From Miscanthus floridulus (Eukaryota > Streptophyta > Magnoliopsida > Poales > Poaceae): 64,000 nt of DNA. The first letter of the stretch is position 1, and the number at the start of each line of letters is the position of its first letter. Shown one piece after another: positions 22,950 to 35,976 of the stretch. The notes under the pieces were generated by a model. It saw only the letters and a program-made list of their open reading frames with translations. It ran no database searches and had not been told where the DNA came from. Made by a program: the position numbers and the translations under genes. The stretch lies in the NCBI RefSeq assembly GCF_019320115.1, contig NC_089581.1, positions 93,866,802-93,930,801 of the forward strand, given 5' to 3'.

Positions 22950-23880
22950 TCTTAGAAGAATCCCACCGCCAGCCTTCTCCTCCCTTAAGCAAAAGCAAAA
23001 GCAGCCACAACCCTCAACTTTTGACCTGTAAATCACCATCACCGATATCTCCCATGCCCACAAGATTGACAAGAGGAGTTGGATCAGCAGCTACTACCTC
23101 CACACCGAAGGTTTTCCCAACCTTCTGTACGCCACCATGCAGAGACTTGGTATCCAAGAGCACCCAAAGTATGAAGGCCATGAGTATGAAGAACATGGCA
23201 CCGAACATTATGAAGTCACCATCTACATCGCGAAAAGTGAAGACTTCCCCAACATAGCTGAAGCCTAGAGTATGACTACAACTGGATTTCACTTCACCTA
23301 ACACCTACCAAGCCATCACCCGCAAAACCCTATGACACCTATGCTAGATCTATGAAGAGCCTATTGCCCGTACACCCATGAGATTCTTTCCACCCCTAGG
23401 AGATGAACCTGACTAGTTTGGATCACCCGCATAGAAGCCCTACAAGGAGAAGAATACAGCCCCACCATGAAGTTCATGACCACCTACCTGCTTGCCCTCG
23501 ATGAGCAACATGACAAGCAAGCCTTTGAGTTGAGGAAGTGCATCCACCACGCCAAAGAAGCCGAGATCTCCGTTAGGAAGCCCCATGTGCAGTTCACCGA
23601 AGCACAAGCCCAAGCAGCCACCGCAGAAAGCCACGAGATTGCCATTGCCAAGCCCTGAAGATAGCCGAAGATCACCATGCCCAGTAGCTGAAGGAAGCCT
23701 ACCTCGTCACCTAGACCCAAGCAAAGGATGCTTGCCACGCATGAGCCAGAGCCCGTGATTCTAGAAGGAATCCTTGTCTACCCTCCAAAAGAAGAAGACT
23801 GGACCTTGAAGCACCACCAACACCACCGCCTATGGAAGTCTCAGAGATCGAGCATCTCATCCCTCTCACTCAACCACTGC
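22950..23880 (+). pseudogene. orf0-like coiled-coil pseudogene of a gypsy element
   Basis: Consecutive + strand frames read as one broken protein. LLYATMQRLGIQEHPKYEG leads to YEVTIYIAKSEDFPNIAEA (ending near 23268), then RTPMRFFPPLGDEPD, then a 63-codon open part at 23467-23658 (LLALDEQHDKQAFELRKC, then AEAQAQAATAESHEIAIAKP), then EPEPVILEGILVYPP near 23740. The Ala/Glu-rich heptads suggest a coiled coil. I recall similar sequences only as uncharacterised, transposon-associated grass proteins. Stops are mainly TGA for CGA and TAG for CAG or TGG. No gag or pol follows, so the element appears internally deleted. Confidence 0.5.
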
Positions 23881-24439
23881 CAAGGGAAGAAGTAGACCCG
23901 CACCCCTAGCTTAGTGGAAGGACGCCAAGAACGATGAGCAAAATCAGATAACAGGGTGTACACAACCAAAGCATCACATAGAAGCCAAGTAAGGGTGATC
24001 ACAAGATAAAAAATAATCGGATCTAAGAAGTAAGATGATAGAAGATTTAAGGATAAATCTTCTAAGTGGGGTATATTCGGACCCGATCCAAGAAAAGGAG
24101 GAAATTACTAATAAGACAGGGCGCAAAACAAGTTGAAAGCGGAAGATGCAAGTTTTGGATGAAAAATGGATTCCTAAGAACACTATGATTGTTGCTCAAA
24201 GGAAGCAAAACAAGGATATTGCACCACAAACCTAGAAGATTTAAGCTCAAGAAATTCAGCAAAAAGGGGTGAATCATAAGAAGACTAGACCATCAAGATG
24301 GATAGCTCTACAACTCAGAACAAAGGGTGATATGCATAGTTGGAAGACACCAGAAGACCAAGACATCTCAAGCAACTCTACAATTAGAAGAAGATGATAG
24401 TACACTTATCATGGAAGAACACTAGAAGATCGAATCTTC
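23881..24439. other. Unassigned stretch next to the Del-type LTR fragment
   Basis: Purine-rich, AGAAGA-rich sequence with no supported coding frame. TCTTCTAAGTGGGGTA occurs twice (24058-24073 and 24435-24450), a local direct repeat of polypurine-like character. Confidence 0.35.
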
Positions 24440-27351
24440 TAAGTGGGGTAGCCCATATCTTGAGTTCCTGTGCTCCAAAAATTATGAAATTTTATTGGTG
24501 AGCTCTTCTTGCTGAGTAGAAGCTCTGGTAAAAATTTGAGAGTCATTGCATGTATGGTTTTTGAGTTACAGATTTTCCTTTTATCATTGAATGATCCTTG
24601 TGTGAATTTTAGTAATTTATCTATGAATCCAATGACCATGAAATTTATTGGAGGATGTCCTAGTACCGTAAGGATGCTAGGAAAAATATAAAATCTATTG
24701 CTTGACACTTTTCACTAAGGTTTCCTAATTATGTCATTTTAAGCCTTTATGACTTGTCATTTTTGTGTAGGATGTTATAGTTGCTCAAATAATGTGGAAT
24801 TTTTACAGTAGCATACTTGGAGCATGTAGTACCTACTGTAATTTTTGTAGATTAAATGGTGTAGTTTTCATATATGTTTATCATTCCTCTTAAATAACTA
24901 AATAAATTAAGAAAGGCATTAAAGGAAATGAAGTGGTGGTGAACACTTTACTTTCTGGTGTTCTTGTGATATATGTGATAAGTGAGTAAAGTTGGTTGTG
25001 TCCAATTATATGTTTACAACATAAGTTAATAAATATTTCCTTGCATTATGTCCTTCTGGACAGTTCTCGGGACTTTACAAAGTTCACCATGATATTTTGG
25101 TTTGCTGGGAAAGTGGTGAATACAAAAGTTGTAGATAGATTATGTATCAAGCTCCTTTCAAAATTTGGTGGCATTTGGCTTAGTAGTTTAGGAGCTACAG
25201 TCGTTCAAAGTTGGATCACAGTTTTGCTTGCTCTCTGTCTTGTTTGGACTTGATTCTGTAGTTCTGTAAATTCGACCTGGTAAAGGTTGAAATCATGCCT
25301 TGAGGTTTGAAAATGAATTGTAGCCAATTTCATAAGCTTTCCAAATTGTCTTGTTGCCTATCATTTCAATTTGTAGATCTCCGGTTATGATCAGTTTACT
25401 GTACCGCTATATAAGTTCCTATTTTGCTGAAATACGAATGTTTATGTGTATGCTCAGTTGCGATGTTCTTGTTGATTGTTTAAGTGCTAGCCTAACTTGA
25501 GAACATGCTTAGGTGCAGGTGCTAGGTCCTTAACTGAAGATGAGCAATTGTACATCAGGTTGTATAAACTTTGTAAGTTAAAGTGATTTGAATAGAGCTT
25601 AAGTTGGAAAATGCGGACTGCAGTAAGCATGTGCATTCCCCGAGCATTTCTAACTTCATTCATGTGCATCCATGATATTTATCTTGTCAATACATGCAAT
25701 AGGTGTGCCTGGAGGGAGTGACGCTTCTGGAGTTCGAGGGAGCGAGCCTAGGAGGAGGTGCCCGAGGTTCAGGCAATCGACGAAGCAGCCGCCGAGGAGG
25801 AGTTGCCCGAGTGCCCTGACCACCACCCGTTCTCTTTCCTAAAAGGAAAGCCCCGGAACATATTAAGTCTCCCATGTTTTTACAAATATCTTGAGTATCT
25901 TTTATTCGTTGATGATGCATTAAGTATAGGAATTGGTTGGAACCAATTGTTGCATTATATATCTATCATTGTCCAGATATCGCACTTGAATCCTAATTAA
26001 GTTCAGGAACGGATTAAATGCTTAGCCATGCTTAGTGTGGTAGAAGTCGGGTGATTCCTGTCACCTGTGAGCTTTAGGATGAGGTGGATCACTGGTTGGC
26101 TATATTTTCTATCAGTGGAAAAGAACCATGTTAATAATGAATTAAGACCGGGCGGAGTCTTGTGTAGGTTTTGGATATAGTGACTCCGTCTGTGTCGTTT
26201 AAGGACCGATACGCTGTACATCCTTATGTCATGTTGAACATAGCCTAACATTTAGCTGGCTGGATAACTCATTCCAACCATGAAGCCTCATAGCTTGATT
26301 CAGGCCTGGGAACATGAGCAGTGGTCATAATCTAGGATGGCAATAAGGATGTGCGGAGAACCATTGGCGTAAGCCCAAGAGCGGGTTAAGTCACCGAGCA
26401 CTCATGGCAGAGTGGTTCTTTGATTTTGTGGCACTGATTCGGACTCGCGACTCCTGAATTGTACCAAAGGTGACTTGTTTGAGACCCTAACGGGGGAAGC
26501 AAGGTTTGTGTTAGGAATACCCCTCTAGCTAAATAGGAATCGATTCGAATCGCCATCTCTCCCGGATAGTGAGAACTTGACTGAGCAGTGGCAACGTAGA
26601 TTCAATTAATTCAACGATATGGTTAAATGGATGATGATGAAAATGTTGCCACGATTTATACCTATTATGGTTATTAATGTTTGCATCTTAATCAAATGAT
26701 TGCTTAGTACAGGTGCTAATATAGATGATAGGTTAATGGCTAAAAGTCACTGCTAGTTTAGGTTAAGAGTTGATCATTATTACTTATGCTTTTCCCAAAA
26801 AGAAAGTGTCAGCTAGATCCACTAAATTAAGCTATGCATGATCCTTGGTGTCATTTGTTTTGGTTTCCGACGGGTAAGTCTAGCTGAGTATATTCTCGTA
26901 CTCAAGGTTTATTCCCTCTTGTTGCAGGTGACCTTCTTTATCAGGGCTTCTGTATGTATTATCTCCACCCGGCGGGTGACCAAGACTAGATCACATGCAT
27001 GATCTCTGTTTATCTTATCCGAATGCTTTTGTGGGTTGTGATCAGCAAGCTGGTACTTGTATTTGAACTCGGGTGTGTGAGTTAAACTATTTGCTTCCGC
27101 TACTTTACAAGACTTGGTTTGTAATAACTATGACTCTGAGGTGTTGTAATCTATCTGCAAACTGTTTGTGAAATGTTGTAACATACGATGTGTTATGTTG
27201 AATTACTGTGATCTTGGTTGTATGCAAGTTGGTTTGAAATCCTTCATGGTTTCAGTTGACTACCGGGTTTATATGGGCTCAAGTGCAAGAACTTGATTGT
27301 TTCGGCGATTGTTTTTGTACTTGTGCTCTTATAAATTGGTCGGTTCTGTGA
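24440..27351 (+). repeat. 3' portion of a Del-type LTR
   Basis: Runs parallel to the second half of the G1 LTR (about 9370-12386) with substantial divergence. Shared landmarks are TTGCTTGACACTTTTC, CTTGTCATTTTTGT, a segment with CCAC/AAAGGAAAGCC followed by AAGTCTCCCA, CTAGCTGAGTA..CTCGTACTCA, GACTACCGGGTTTATATGGG and the end GTGCTCTTATAAATTGGTCGG. It stops where S1 LTR sequence begins. The first 1.8 kb of the LTR is missing, so this is a fragment or heavily truncated solo LTR of a relative of G1. Confidence 0.7.
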
Positions 27352-28916
27352 CCAATGGCAAGAGACAATCAATTTTTCTCCCAAGGTTCACATGCTTACT
27401 GGCATGCTAGTCCCTGTTGTGTTGACCAACACTTGGTGGTTCAACGGCTAAGAGTTGTTGCACGAACCTCGTCCACACAATTGGACACCGTAACAACCCA
27501 CCCACAAGTGAGGTAGCTCAATGACACGAGCAATGTACTAGAGTCGCCTTTGGTGCTCCAACGGGGAAGGCATAAGACCCCTCACAAGCAACCGATTGAG
27601 GCCAGAGACAATCAGGAACTCTGCTCAATGATCCTCCAATCATCGGGCCGTCTAGGTGTCGGCAAACACTAAGAGTAACAAGCTCACAACAAGCCCAAAT
27701 CACCCAACTAGTGCCACAAGATGACGCAACTCAATGCAATGCACTAGAGGTTCTCCAATCTCACTCAAGATGATGAAATCAAGTGAACAAGTGAGTGGAG
27801 TGTGTTGCTCAGCTTCCAAATGGTGTGCACAAGTGTATGAGGTGCCAAGAGAGTGGCCAAGGTTGGCCACACCCTCTATTTATAGCCACATAAGCAAATA
27901 GAGCCGTTACCCCTTGGAGTTGCTTTCTATGAGGGCACCGGACAGGGCGGTGAGGTCACTGGACAGGGTGTGACAGTGCCCCAATGGTCAAGTTCCAACG
28001 GTCGACCAATGGCTACTTGGTCACCGGACAGGGACGACGGTGGCACCGAACAGTGGGTAGCGGTGCCACCCGGGCCGAGTCCCAAAAACACCCCTCTCTA
28101 GATAATTATTGTGGTGCACTGCCACCCCATGGCAGTGACTAGGGCGGTGCCCTCTCGGCCCTAACTCCAGCAAGTCTCTACCTCAGTTAAAAAGTGGCGG
28201 TGGCACCGAACAGCCGCCGATGATGCACCGTCATGCACATGGCGGTGCACACCACCATGTCCGATGACCACCCAAAGTTGCTACTCTCGGCCATGGCTAG
28301 CCGGTCAACAGATAGGCTAGGGCAGTGCACTGCCCCACCCATGGCAGTGACCACCCCGAGGCAAAAACCTCTGTTAGCTATGTTTTTTATTCTCGATTTG
28401 ATCCACAAGTAGTCTAACACTACTTTGCAAGCGATGCTAACTCTCAAAGTGTTTTCTCAAAACATGTTAGAGCCAAGTTAGCATTACTCAAAATATTTTC
28501 GATAAATATTTTCGCTTGCTCTCCAATGTGCACTAGGCCTAAATGCAATGCATGAAGTCCAGCACCTAGTGGCACTATATGACCGAATTGTCTAGTTAAG
28601 AACCCCTCTTAATAGTATGGCCATCTACTCTAAATGTGATCACACTCTCTATAGTGTCTTGATCACCGAAACAAAACCCCTATTTATACCTTTGCCTTGA
28701 TCTTCATAGGGTTTTGTTTTTCTCTTTCTTCTTTTCCAAGTTGAGCACTTGATCATCATCACATGTGGCCATCTCATCATTTCATGTGATCAACATCACC
28801 ATTTGAGTGCCACCATGCTACTCACTTGGATTGCACCAACCTAGCTCATATCACAACTCATGACAAAGATTAGTGCTAGGTTTCATCAATTATCCAAAAC
28901 CAAACTAGGGCTTTCA
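27352..28916 (-). repeat. 3' LTR of Sirevirus S1 (outer end truncated)
   Basis: Matches the right-hand LTR of S1 (35370-35976 plus 44481-45443). On the minus strand it starts TGAAAGCCCTAGTTTGG at 28916. The outermost ~390 bases present in the other LTR (34973-35369) are missing; homology begins at CCAATGGCAAGAG. The core is rich in GGCGGTG/CACCGCC-type words. A TATA-like palindrome CTATTTATAG lies at 27876-27885. Confidence 0.85.
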
Positions 28917-30041
28917 ATCTTCCCCTTTTTGGTAATTGATGACAACCTATTTACAAAGATATTCAATTAAATCTTTTTAGATTAACGTTGCTTGCCCAAG
29001 CATATTACCATGTGTATAGATTATGGACAAGTTTCATCAATGCAAATTGGTAGTATTAGCTCCCCCTACATATGTGCTAAGAGTTTGGATTTGAAAGCTT
29101 ACACATATGCATGGATTGGAAGTTTAGGAGAGTAATAGCTACCAAGTGATGCTAAGGTGTAAAGAATGGACCTTTGAAGCGTGATACCAATCAGAGTTGC
29201 CATTTGAACACCATCCTTAGCACCATGGTTAGTTAGATAGCACTTGCAACACAAACACTAGATACCTCGTGAGATCAACATTATAAACAAGGCTCTAGTA
29301 CCACTTGTAAAACATGAAAGGCACATCTAACTATCATCCAATGCATGCTAGTTTTCATTTCATCGAATCATTTTCTATAATCTAGCATACACCACACAAG
29401 CATGGATATGGAATTTTAAAAACTTGTGCCATGCAAGCAAACATATGTAATTCACATTCAAATGCAACATACAAGTTTATGAGCTTGCTCCCCCTACTTA
29501 TGTGCTTTAATTTTAATTTGATCCCCTTACAATGTCATTTCATTTGTTTGCTCCCCTATCTTACTATTTTTGTGAATTTCTCTCCCCCTTTGTTAACAAT
29601 TAGCACAAAAGGTGAGCTCAAATTTTAGATAGGTTGGGGTGAAACCATGTGAAGTGAGGATCATTTTCCCAATTTGGTTCAATCTAGATCATTTGCAAAA
29701 GGTATTTAACTTGGTTTGATCCAAGGGCAAGCTTCTTCATAGCTCTAAATAAGGGTTATCATGGACTATGTTGAGTTAAACACTTATAGCTCATTTTCTA
29801 GATTAAACACTAGGTTCACAAGCCCACAAACATGTCATATGCTGCCACTAGATCATTTCAAGCATACAAGCAGTAGTGGTACCATACAAGCATCAAATTC
29901 ATTTGATTTTCATGAATGAGCCTAAGACATGTGAGGAATGACTAGATGCACTAAACAAGTCCTTAGCAATGGATGAATGACATGTCAATCAACTTTACCT
30001 TGCTTTGCTCAAAGGAGAGGCATGTCATATATGGGGGTGTA
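28917..30041 (-). other. S1 polypurine tract and 3' non-coding region
   Basis: On the minus strand AAAAAGGGGAAGAT (28917-28930) abuts the LTR. Further G-runs of the same style sit upstream, seen on the + strand as GCTCCCCCTACATATGTGCT near 29060, GCTCCCCCTACTTATGTGCT near 29487 and TCTCCCCCTTTG near 29581. Multiple polypurine-tract copies before the 3' LTR are a described hallmark of Sireviruses. No coding frame is supported here. Confidence 0.75.
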
Positions 30042-31700
30042 TCAACACATATTGGAGGAGTCAGGTATGTTCAATTCATTCCTTAGCTTGCAAAACCTCT
30101 TCTCAGTTAAGTGGCTTGGTAAATATATCGGCAAGTTGATCTTCGGTGCCCACACTCTCAATGCAAATATCTCTTTTTTGTTGATGATCTCTTTTGAAAT
30201 GATGGCAGACATCAATGTGCTTTGTTCTTGCATGTTGAACCGGGTTGTTGGTGAGCTTGATTGCACTTTCATTGTCATATAGCAATGGCACTTGTTTGAA
30301 CTTTATTCCAAAGTCACTCAAAGTAGCCTTCATCCAAAGTAATTGTGCACAACAACTACCGACCAAAATGTACTCCGCTTCGGCGGTTGAAAGTGCTACA
30401 CTATTTTGCATCTTTGATGACCAAGACACAAGTGATCTTCCCAGTAGTTGACATGTGCCCGATGTGCTCTTTCTCTCAACTTTGCATCCCGCATAATCAG
30501 AGTCCAAATATCCAATCAACTCAAATCTTGCTCCTTTGGGATACCATAATCCAACATTTTGTGTATGCTTCAAGTACCTCAATATTCTCTTGGTTGCCTT
30601 CAAATGACTCTCTCTTGGTGAGGCTTGAAATCTAGCACACATGCATACACTACACATCACATCCAGCCTTGATGCGGTCACATAGAGTAGGCTTCCAATC
30701 ATAGACCGATACATCTTTTGATCCACCATGTTGCCACTAGCATCACTATTCAAGTTTCCATTTGTCCCCATAAATGTAGTAATAGCTTTAGCATCATCCA
30801 TTCCAAATTTCTTGAGCATGTCTTTGATGTACTTGCCTTGACTAACAAATGTGCCATTCTTCATTTGTTTGATTTGAAGACCAAGTAACTAACTAATCTC
30901 TCCAATCATGGACATCTCAAACTCATTAGCCATCATCTTTCCAAAATCTTCACAAAAATCTTGATTAGTTGATCCAAATATGATGTCATCAACATAGATT
31001 TGCAACACAGACAAGTCATTGCCTATCTTCTTGGTGAAGAGAGTGGTGTCAACCTTACCCATCTTGAACCCTTTAGAGAGCAAGAAATCTCTCAATCTCT
31101 CATACAATGCTCTAGGTGCTTGATTCAAACCATACAAAGCTTTTCTTAGCTTGTAAACATGGTTGGGCTTCTTCTCATGTTCAAAACTAGGAGGTTGCTC
31201 AACATAGACTAACTCGTTGATATATCCATTTAAGAAAGCACTTTTCACATCTATTTGATATAGCTTGATGTTGTGGGCACAAGCATAAGCTAACAAGATT
31301 CTAATTGCTTTCCAATCTTGCAACTAGGGCATATGTTTCTCCAAAGTCAAGACCTTCAACTTGAGTGTAACATTGAGCCACCAATCTTGCTTTGTTCCTT
31401 TCTACTATCCCATCTTGATCTTGCTTGTTACAAAAGACCCATCTTGTTCCAATTATATTATGATCCTTAGGCCTCTCAACTAACTCCCATACTTGATTTC
31501 TTGTGAAGTTGTTTAGCTCTTCATGCATAGCATTTACCCAATCAACATGCCTCAAAGCTTCTTCTATCTTCTTTGGCTCGATGTGAGACACAAATGAGAA
31601 ATACTCACAAAATGAAGGCCAATCTTGATCTAGTTTGTACACCTCTTTGAATATCACCAATTATATGATCCAATGGGTGATCTCTTGCAATATTGGTTGG
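30042..31700 (-). pseudogene. pol: S1 pol: copia reverse transcriptase and RNase H (broken)
   Basis: Minus-strand frames give a complete but interrupted Ty1/copia RT and RNase H. RT starts with the conserved [20 protein letters not shown] and GTRWVFCNKQD (31301-31660), continues [19 protein letters not shown] and the active site [11 protein letters not shown] (30889-31323), and ends in RNase H with [41 protein letters not shown] and KHIDVCHHF (30103-30864), plus a tail to 30042. Frame changes occur near 31615, 31310 and 30110, and stops near 30865-30888. The S2 copy at 52562-54550 provides an unbroken comparison. Confidence 0.88.
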
Positions 31701-33222
31701 TTGGAGTATTTGCACTTGGTTGATCATGAGATGATGTACTAGCTTGTTGATCTTGCACTTGAGTACCACTTGTACTAGCTTGAGTTTGATTATGAGAACC
31801 ACTAGCTTGCACATTTGAGGTAGGGAGCACTTGATCTTTGTCATCTTCAACTTCAATCACTTCTCTAGGCCTTATATCACCAATATCCATCTTCTTCATT
31901 GCATTGGCCAATTGAGTGACTCTCACATCATCTAGATTCTCATCTTTCTCTTGGAAACCTTTTGTTTCATCAAATTCCACATCATAGACTTCCTCAAGAG
32001 TACCACTAGCCAAATTCCAAACTCTATAAGCCTTGCTAGTAGTGGAGTAACCAAGCAAGAAGCCTTCATCACATTTCTTTACAAACTTGCTCAATCTTGT
32101 GCCTTTCTTCAATATGTAGCATTTGCAACCAAACACCCAAAAGTATGCAATATTTGGCTTTATATCATTCAATAGCTCATATGGTGTCTTCTCCATCATT
32201 GGGTGACAATAGAGGCAATTGCTATAGTAGCAAGCCATGTTGATTGCTTCGGCCCAAAATGAACGACTCACATTGTACTCACTAAGCATAGACCTTGCCA
32301 TATCAATGAGTATTCTATTCTTCCTTTCAACAAGGCCATTTGATTGTAGAGTGTGCTTGGCCGAGAATTGATGCCTAATTCTAAACTCATCACAAAGCTC
32401 ATCAACTCTTGTATTCTTGAATTCACTTCCATTGTCACTTCTCACTTTCTTGATGGTTGTTTCAAACTCATTGTGTATTCTCTTGACAAATGATTTAAAT
32501 GTTGCAAATACATCACTCTTGTCAACAAGAAAGAAGACCCATGTGTATCTAGTGAAATCATCCACAATCACAAATCCATATTTATTTCCACCAATGCTAC
32601 TATATGTGGTTGGTTCAAACAAGTCCATATGTAATAACTCAAATGCCTTGCATGTGCTCATGATGCTCTTATTAGGATGTGTGTTGCCAACTTGCTTTCT
32701 GGCTTGACATGCACTACATAGCTTATCTTTCTCAAATGTGACATCTTTCAAGAATCTAACTAGGTCATACTTGATCAATTTGTTCAATTGCTTCATTCCA
32801 ACAAGACTAAGCCTTCTATGCCACAACCAACCCATGCTAGACTTAGTGAACAAACATGTTGTCAATTGAGCTTCACTAACATTGAAATCAACTAAGTATA
32901 GATTCTCATATCTAAAGCCTTTGAAGATCAAGTTAGAGCCATCTACACTTATGATCTCTACATCATCAACTCCAAATATGCACTTGAAACCAAGATCACA
33001 AAGTTGAGCTACCAACAATAGGTTGAAGTTCAAGATCTCTACTAGTAGTACATTGGAAATGCTCAAATCATTAGATATTGCAATCTTACCAAGCCCTTTG
33101 ACCTTGACTTTGCCATTGTCACCAAATGTGATACTATCATAACCATTGCTATCATTTGTGTTGATTGAATTTAACATTCTTGAATCACCGGTCATGTGTT
33201 GTGTGCACCCACTATCAAGCAC
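31654..33222 (-). pseudogene. pol: S1 pol: protease and integrase segment (522 codons open)
   Basis: A long open minus-strand frame begins in the protease active site (LDSGCTQHMTGD). It continues through the gag-pre-integrase zinc finger (WLWHRRLSLVGMKQL then CSACQARKQ) and the integrase core with three acidic residues (LLHMDLFEP, VRSDNGSEF, SNGLVERKNR). It ends in a Ser/Thr/Gln-rich linker. The zinc finger reads HRRLSLVG where S2 has HRRLGHVG, so one zinc-binding histidine is lost. Frame shifts after about 31700 separate it from RT. In an intact element one polyprotein would carry protease, integrase, RT and RNase H in this copia order. Confidence 0.87.
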
Positions 33223-33273
33223 CCAATGCCTTCCTCCGGCTTAATAATTGCCTATAAAAGAAGATCAATTCCT

Positions 33274-34912
33274 TTAAGGTACCAAAACTTGCTTGGGTCC
33301 TTGAAGGTTAGTTACCAAGGTCTTTGGTACCCAAATGACCTTCTTCTTTGGGCCCACAAATGGTGTACCAATGAACTTAGCCTTCATACCATTAGCACCC
33401 TTAACAAAGCATGTAACAAGAATAAAAACAAATTGAGGATACATGAGCATTTGTTCTTGTTCTTGTTCTTTTGGCAATTTTGGTCTAGGTGCCCAACTTG
33501 CTTGCATCTATTGCACAATTGACAATTGCTCTTCACAAAGCTAGCTTTGGAGTAGCAAAGGCCGCCTTACCTTTCTTGGGGATATAGCCTAATCCCTCTT
33601 TATTAAGAGAGAACCTTTGGCTGCCCAAGCACTTTAGCAAGCGGGCCTCACCGCCATAGGACTTGCTTAGGGCATGAGTGAGCTCATCCACCTCTCTCTT
33701 GAGAGTTTCATTCTCAACCATTAGTGAGGCATCACAAGTGAAACCATCACTAGCAGTAGAGGTAGAAGTGGTGGTGGTGGTGGATGATGAGCTACAAGAA
33801 GGGTTAGTGGGAGCAATAATAATAGTCTCATAAAAAGATTCATCAATTATGTCACATGTTATGCCCACGTCACATGACACTACAACTGTTTCCTTATCTT
33901 GTTCAAGAAGCAAGGAGTGAGCTTTCTTAAGCTTGGAGTGAGCCTTGCCAAGCTTCTCATGGGCTTCCATTAGCCTCTCATGAGTAGCATTGAGCTCATC
34001 AAAGGATTGCTCAAGAGCACTAAGCTTCTTTTGCAATTCTTTGCACTTCTTGTTCTTTTTGTTAATTATTGAATCAGCTTGTTGTAGCATGTCTACAAGT
34101 TGTTCATTAGAGAATTCATCATCATTACTATCACTTTCATTCTCTTTTTCATTTTTACTATCGTCATCACTTTCATCATATTTTACCTTGTGGCCCTTAG
34201 CCATGAAGCATGATGGAATGTCAAATAGTGAAGGCTTGTTGTTGATAGCAATGCTTGCAAGAGCCTTCTTCTTGGATGCCTTCTTGTCATCATCATCTGA
34301 TGAAGAATCACTATCCCATGTCACCACATAGGAGCCACTCTTCTTCTTCTCCTTCTTTCCTTTCTTTTCCTTCTTGTCCTTCTTCTTCTTCTCATTTTCT
34401 TCACTATCACTATTGTAGGGACATTCTACTACAACATGATCGGGACCCTTGCAATTGTAGCATAGTCTCACATACTCCTTTTTCTTAGTGTGATCTCTTC
34501 TCTTTCTTGCACCATAGTCCTTCTTCTTCATCATCTTGCCAAACTTGTGCACAAAGAGAGCTAGTGCTTCATCATCACTATCATCATTGGAGCATTCTTC
34601 ATCACTTGATTCTTCTTTCTTAGCCTTGCCCTTTGCTCTTGTTCTTGGATGAGGTGCTAGCCTTGAATGCTACACTCTTCTTCTTGTTGTCTTCATCTTC
34701 CTTCTTCACAACCTCATCATCCATTTGTTGATCTTGTCATTGTCGATGAGATTGGAAGGGTCAAGAATCACAAACTCATTCTCTACTACATCCCACACCT
34801 AGTCATTGATTGAAACAAGGTACATCTTCATCTTTCTCTTCCAATAGTCAAAAGATGTGCCATCAAAGAACGGTGGTTTACCCCCAACATGGTTGAACAC
34901 TATTTGAGCCAT
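33274..34912 (-). pseudogene. gag: S1 gag (broken)
   Basis: The minus-strand start (ATG at 34912) reads MAQIVFNHVGGKPPFFDGTS then FDYWKRKMKMYLVSIND, the N-terminus of a copia Gag. Relative to S2 a large part of the capsid region is deleted between about 34740 and 34600. The region 33533-34552 is open for 339 codons: a zinc knuckle CYNCKGPDHVVVECP, long Lys/Glu and Asp/Ser runs, a coiled-coil block (LEQSFDELNATHERLMEAHE) and a Thr/Ser run. The last part (33274-33507) holds KAKFIGTPFVGPKKKVIWVP. The acidic/basic low-complexity centre is typical of Sirevirus Gag. Confidence 0.83.
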
Positions 34913-34957
34913 ATTTGGCATCAAAGGTTGTTAAGCCTTGAATCAAATGGTGACCAT

Positions 34958-34970
34958 GGCTCCGATACCA
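34958..34970 (-). other. Primer binding site of S1
   Basis: On the minus strand TGGTATCGGAGCC, a one-base variant of the tRNA-Met primer site, lies two bases inside the LTR end at 34973. It fixes the element on the minus strand. Confidence 0.85.
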
Positions 34971-34972
34971 CT

Positions 34973-35976
34973 TCAAGGTCCTAATTGGCTAGAGGGGGGT
35001 GAATATCCTAATTTAAAAACTACAAACCACTAAACAAACTTGTTAGACAACTAAAAGGCTATAAAGCTTTTTGCACTAGCTCTAACAAGTGTTGTAAGCC
35101 TCCTATACAAATAATTCTAGTTGCTATAATCTCTAAGACAATCAATGGCTAAGTCACTAAGAGCTCTCAAAAGCTAGCTACACTAAAGAGCTCAACTAGG
35201 TGAGAAGCTAAACTAGCAAAGGTAATATAAGCTCTCAAAGCTAATTACACTAAAGGGCTTGTTACAACTAGTTTGCATGAAGTAAAGAGAGGATGGAGAA
35301 GTTTATACCGCTGTATAGAGGTGATGAACCAATCAACCAATCAACACAATATGAATACTGGGTGAAATCCAATGGCAAGAGACAATCAATTTTTCTCCCA
35401 AGGTTCACGTGCTTGCCGGCACGGTAGTCCCCATTGTGTCGACCAACACTTGGTGGTTCAGCGGCTAAGAGGTGTTGCACAAACCTCGTCCACACAATTG
35501 GACACCGCAAGAACCTACTCACAAGTGAGGTAGCTCAATGACAAGCAATGTACTAGAGTCTCCTTTGGTGCTCCACTAGGGAAGGCACTAGACCCCTCAC
35601 AAGCAACCGATCGAGGCCAGAGACAATCACCAACTCCACTCAACAATCCTCCAATCATTGGGCCATCTAGGTGTCAGTAAACACCAAGAGTAACAAGCTC
35701 ACAACCAGCCCAAATCACCCAACTAGTGCCACATGATGATGCAACTCAATGCATTACACTAGAGGCTCTCCAATCTCACTCAAGATAATGAAATCAAGTG
35801 AACAAGTGAGTGGAGTGTGTTGCTTAGCTTCCAAAGGGTGTGCACAAGTGTATGTGATGCCAAGAGAGTGGCCAAGGTTGGCCACACCCTCTATTTATAG
35901 CCACACAAGCAAATAGAGCCGTTACCCCTTAGTGTTGCTTTCTATGAGGGCACCAGACAGGGCGGTAAGGTCACTG
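34973..35976 (-). repeat. 5' LTR of S1, inner (3') part
   Basis: Contains the LTR end next to the primer site and about 1.0 kb of LTR that matches 27352-27960. It is interrupted at 35976 by the TR-GAG locus and resumes at 44481. TATA-like CTATTTATAG lies at 35891-35900. The last five bases (CACTG, 35972-35976) are the left target duplication of the inserted element. Confidence 0.87.

Noticed and set aside
33990..34488. Ser-rich ORFs on the + strand
   Set aside because: Reverse reading of the Lys/Glu/Asp low-complexity part of S1 gag.
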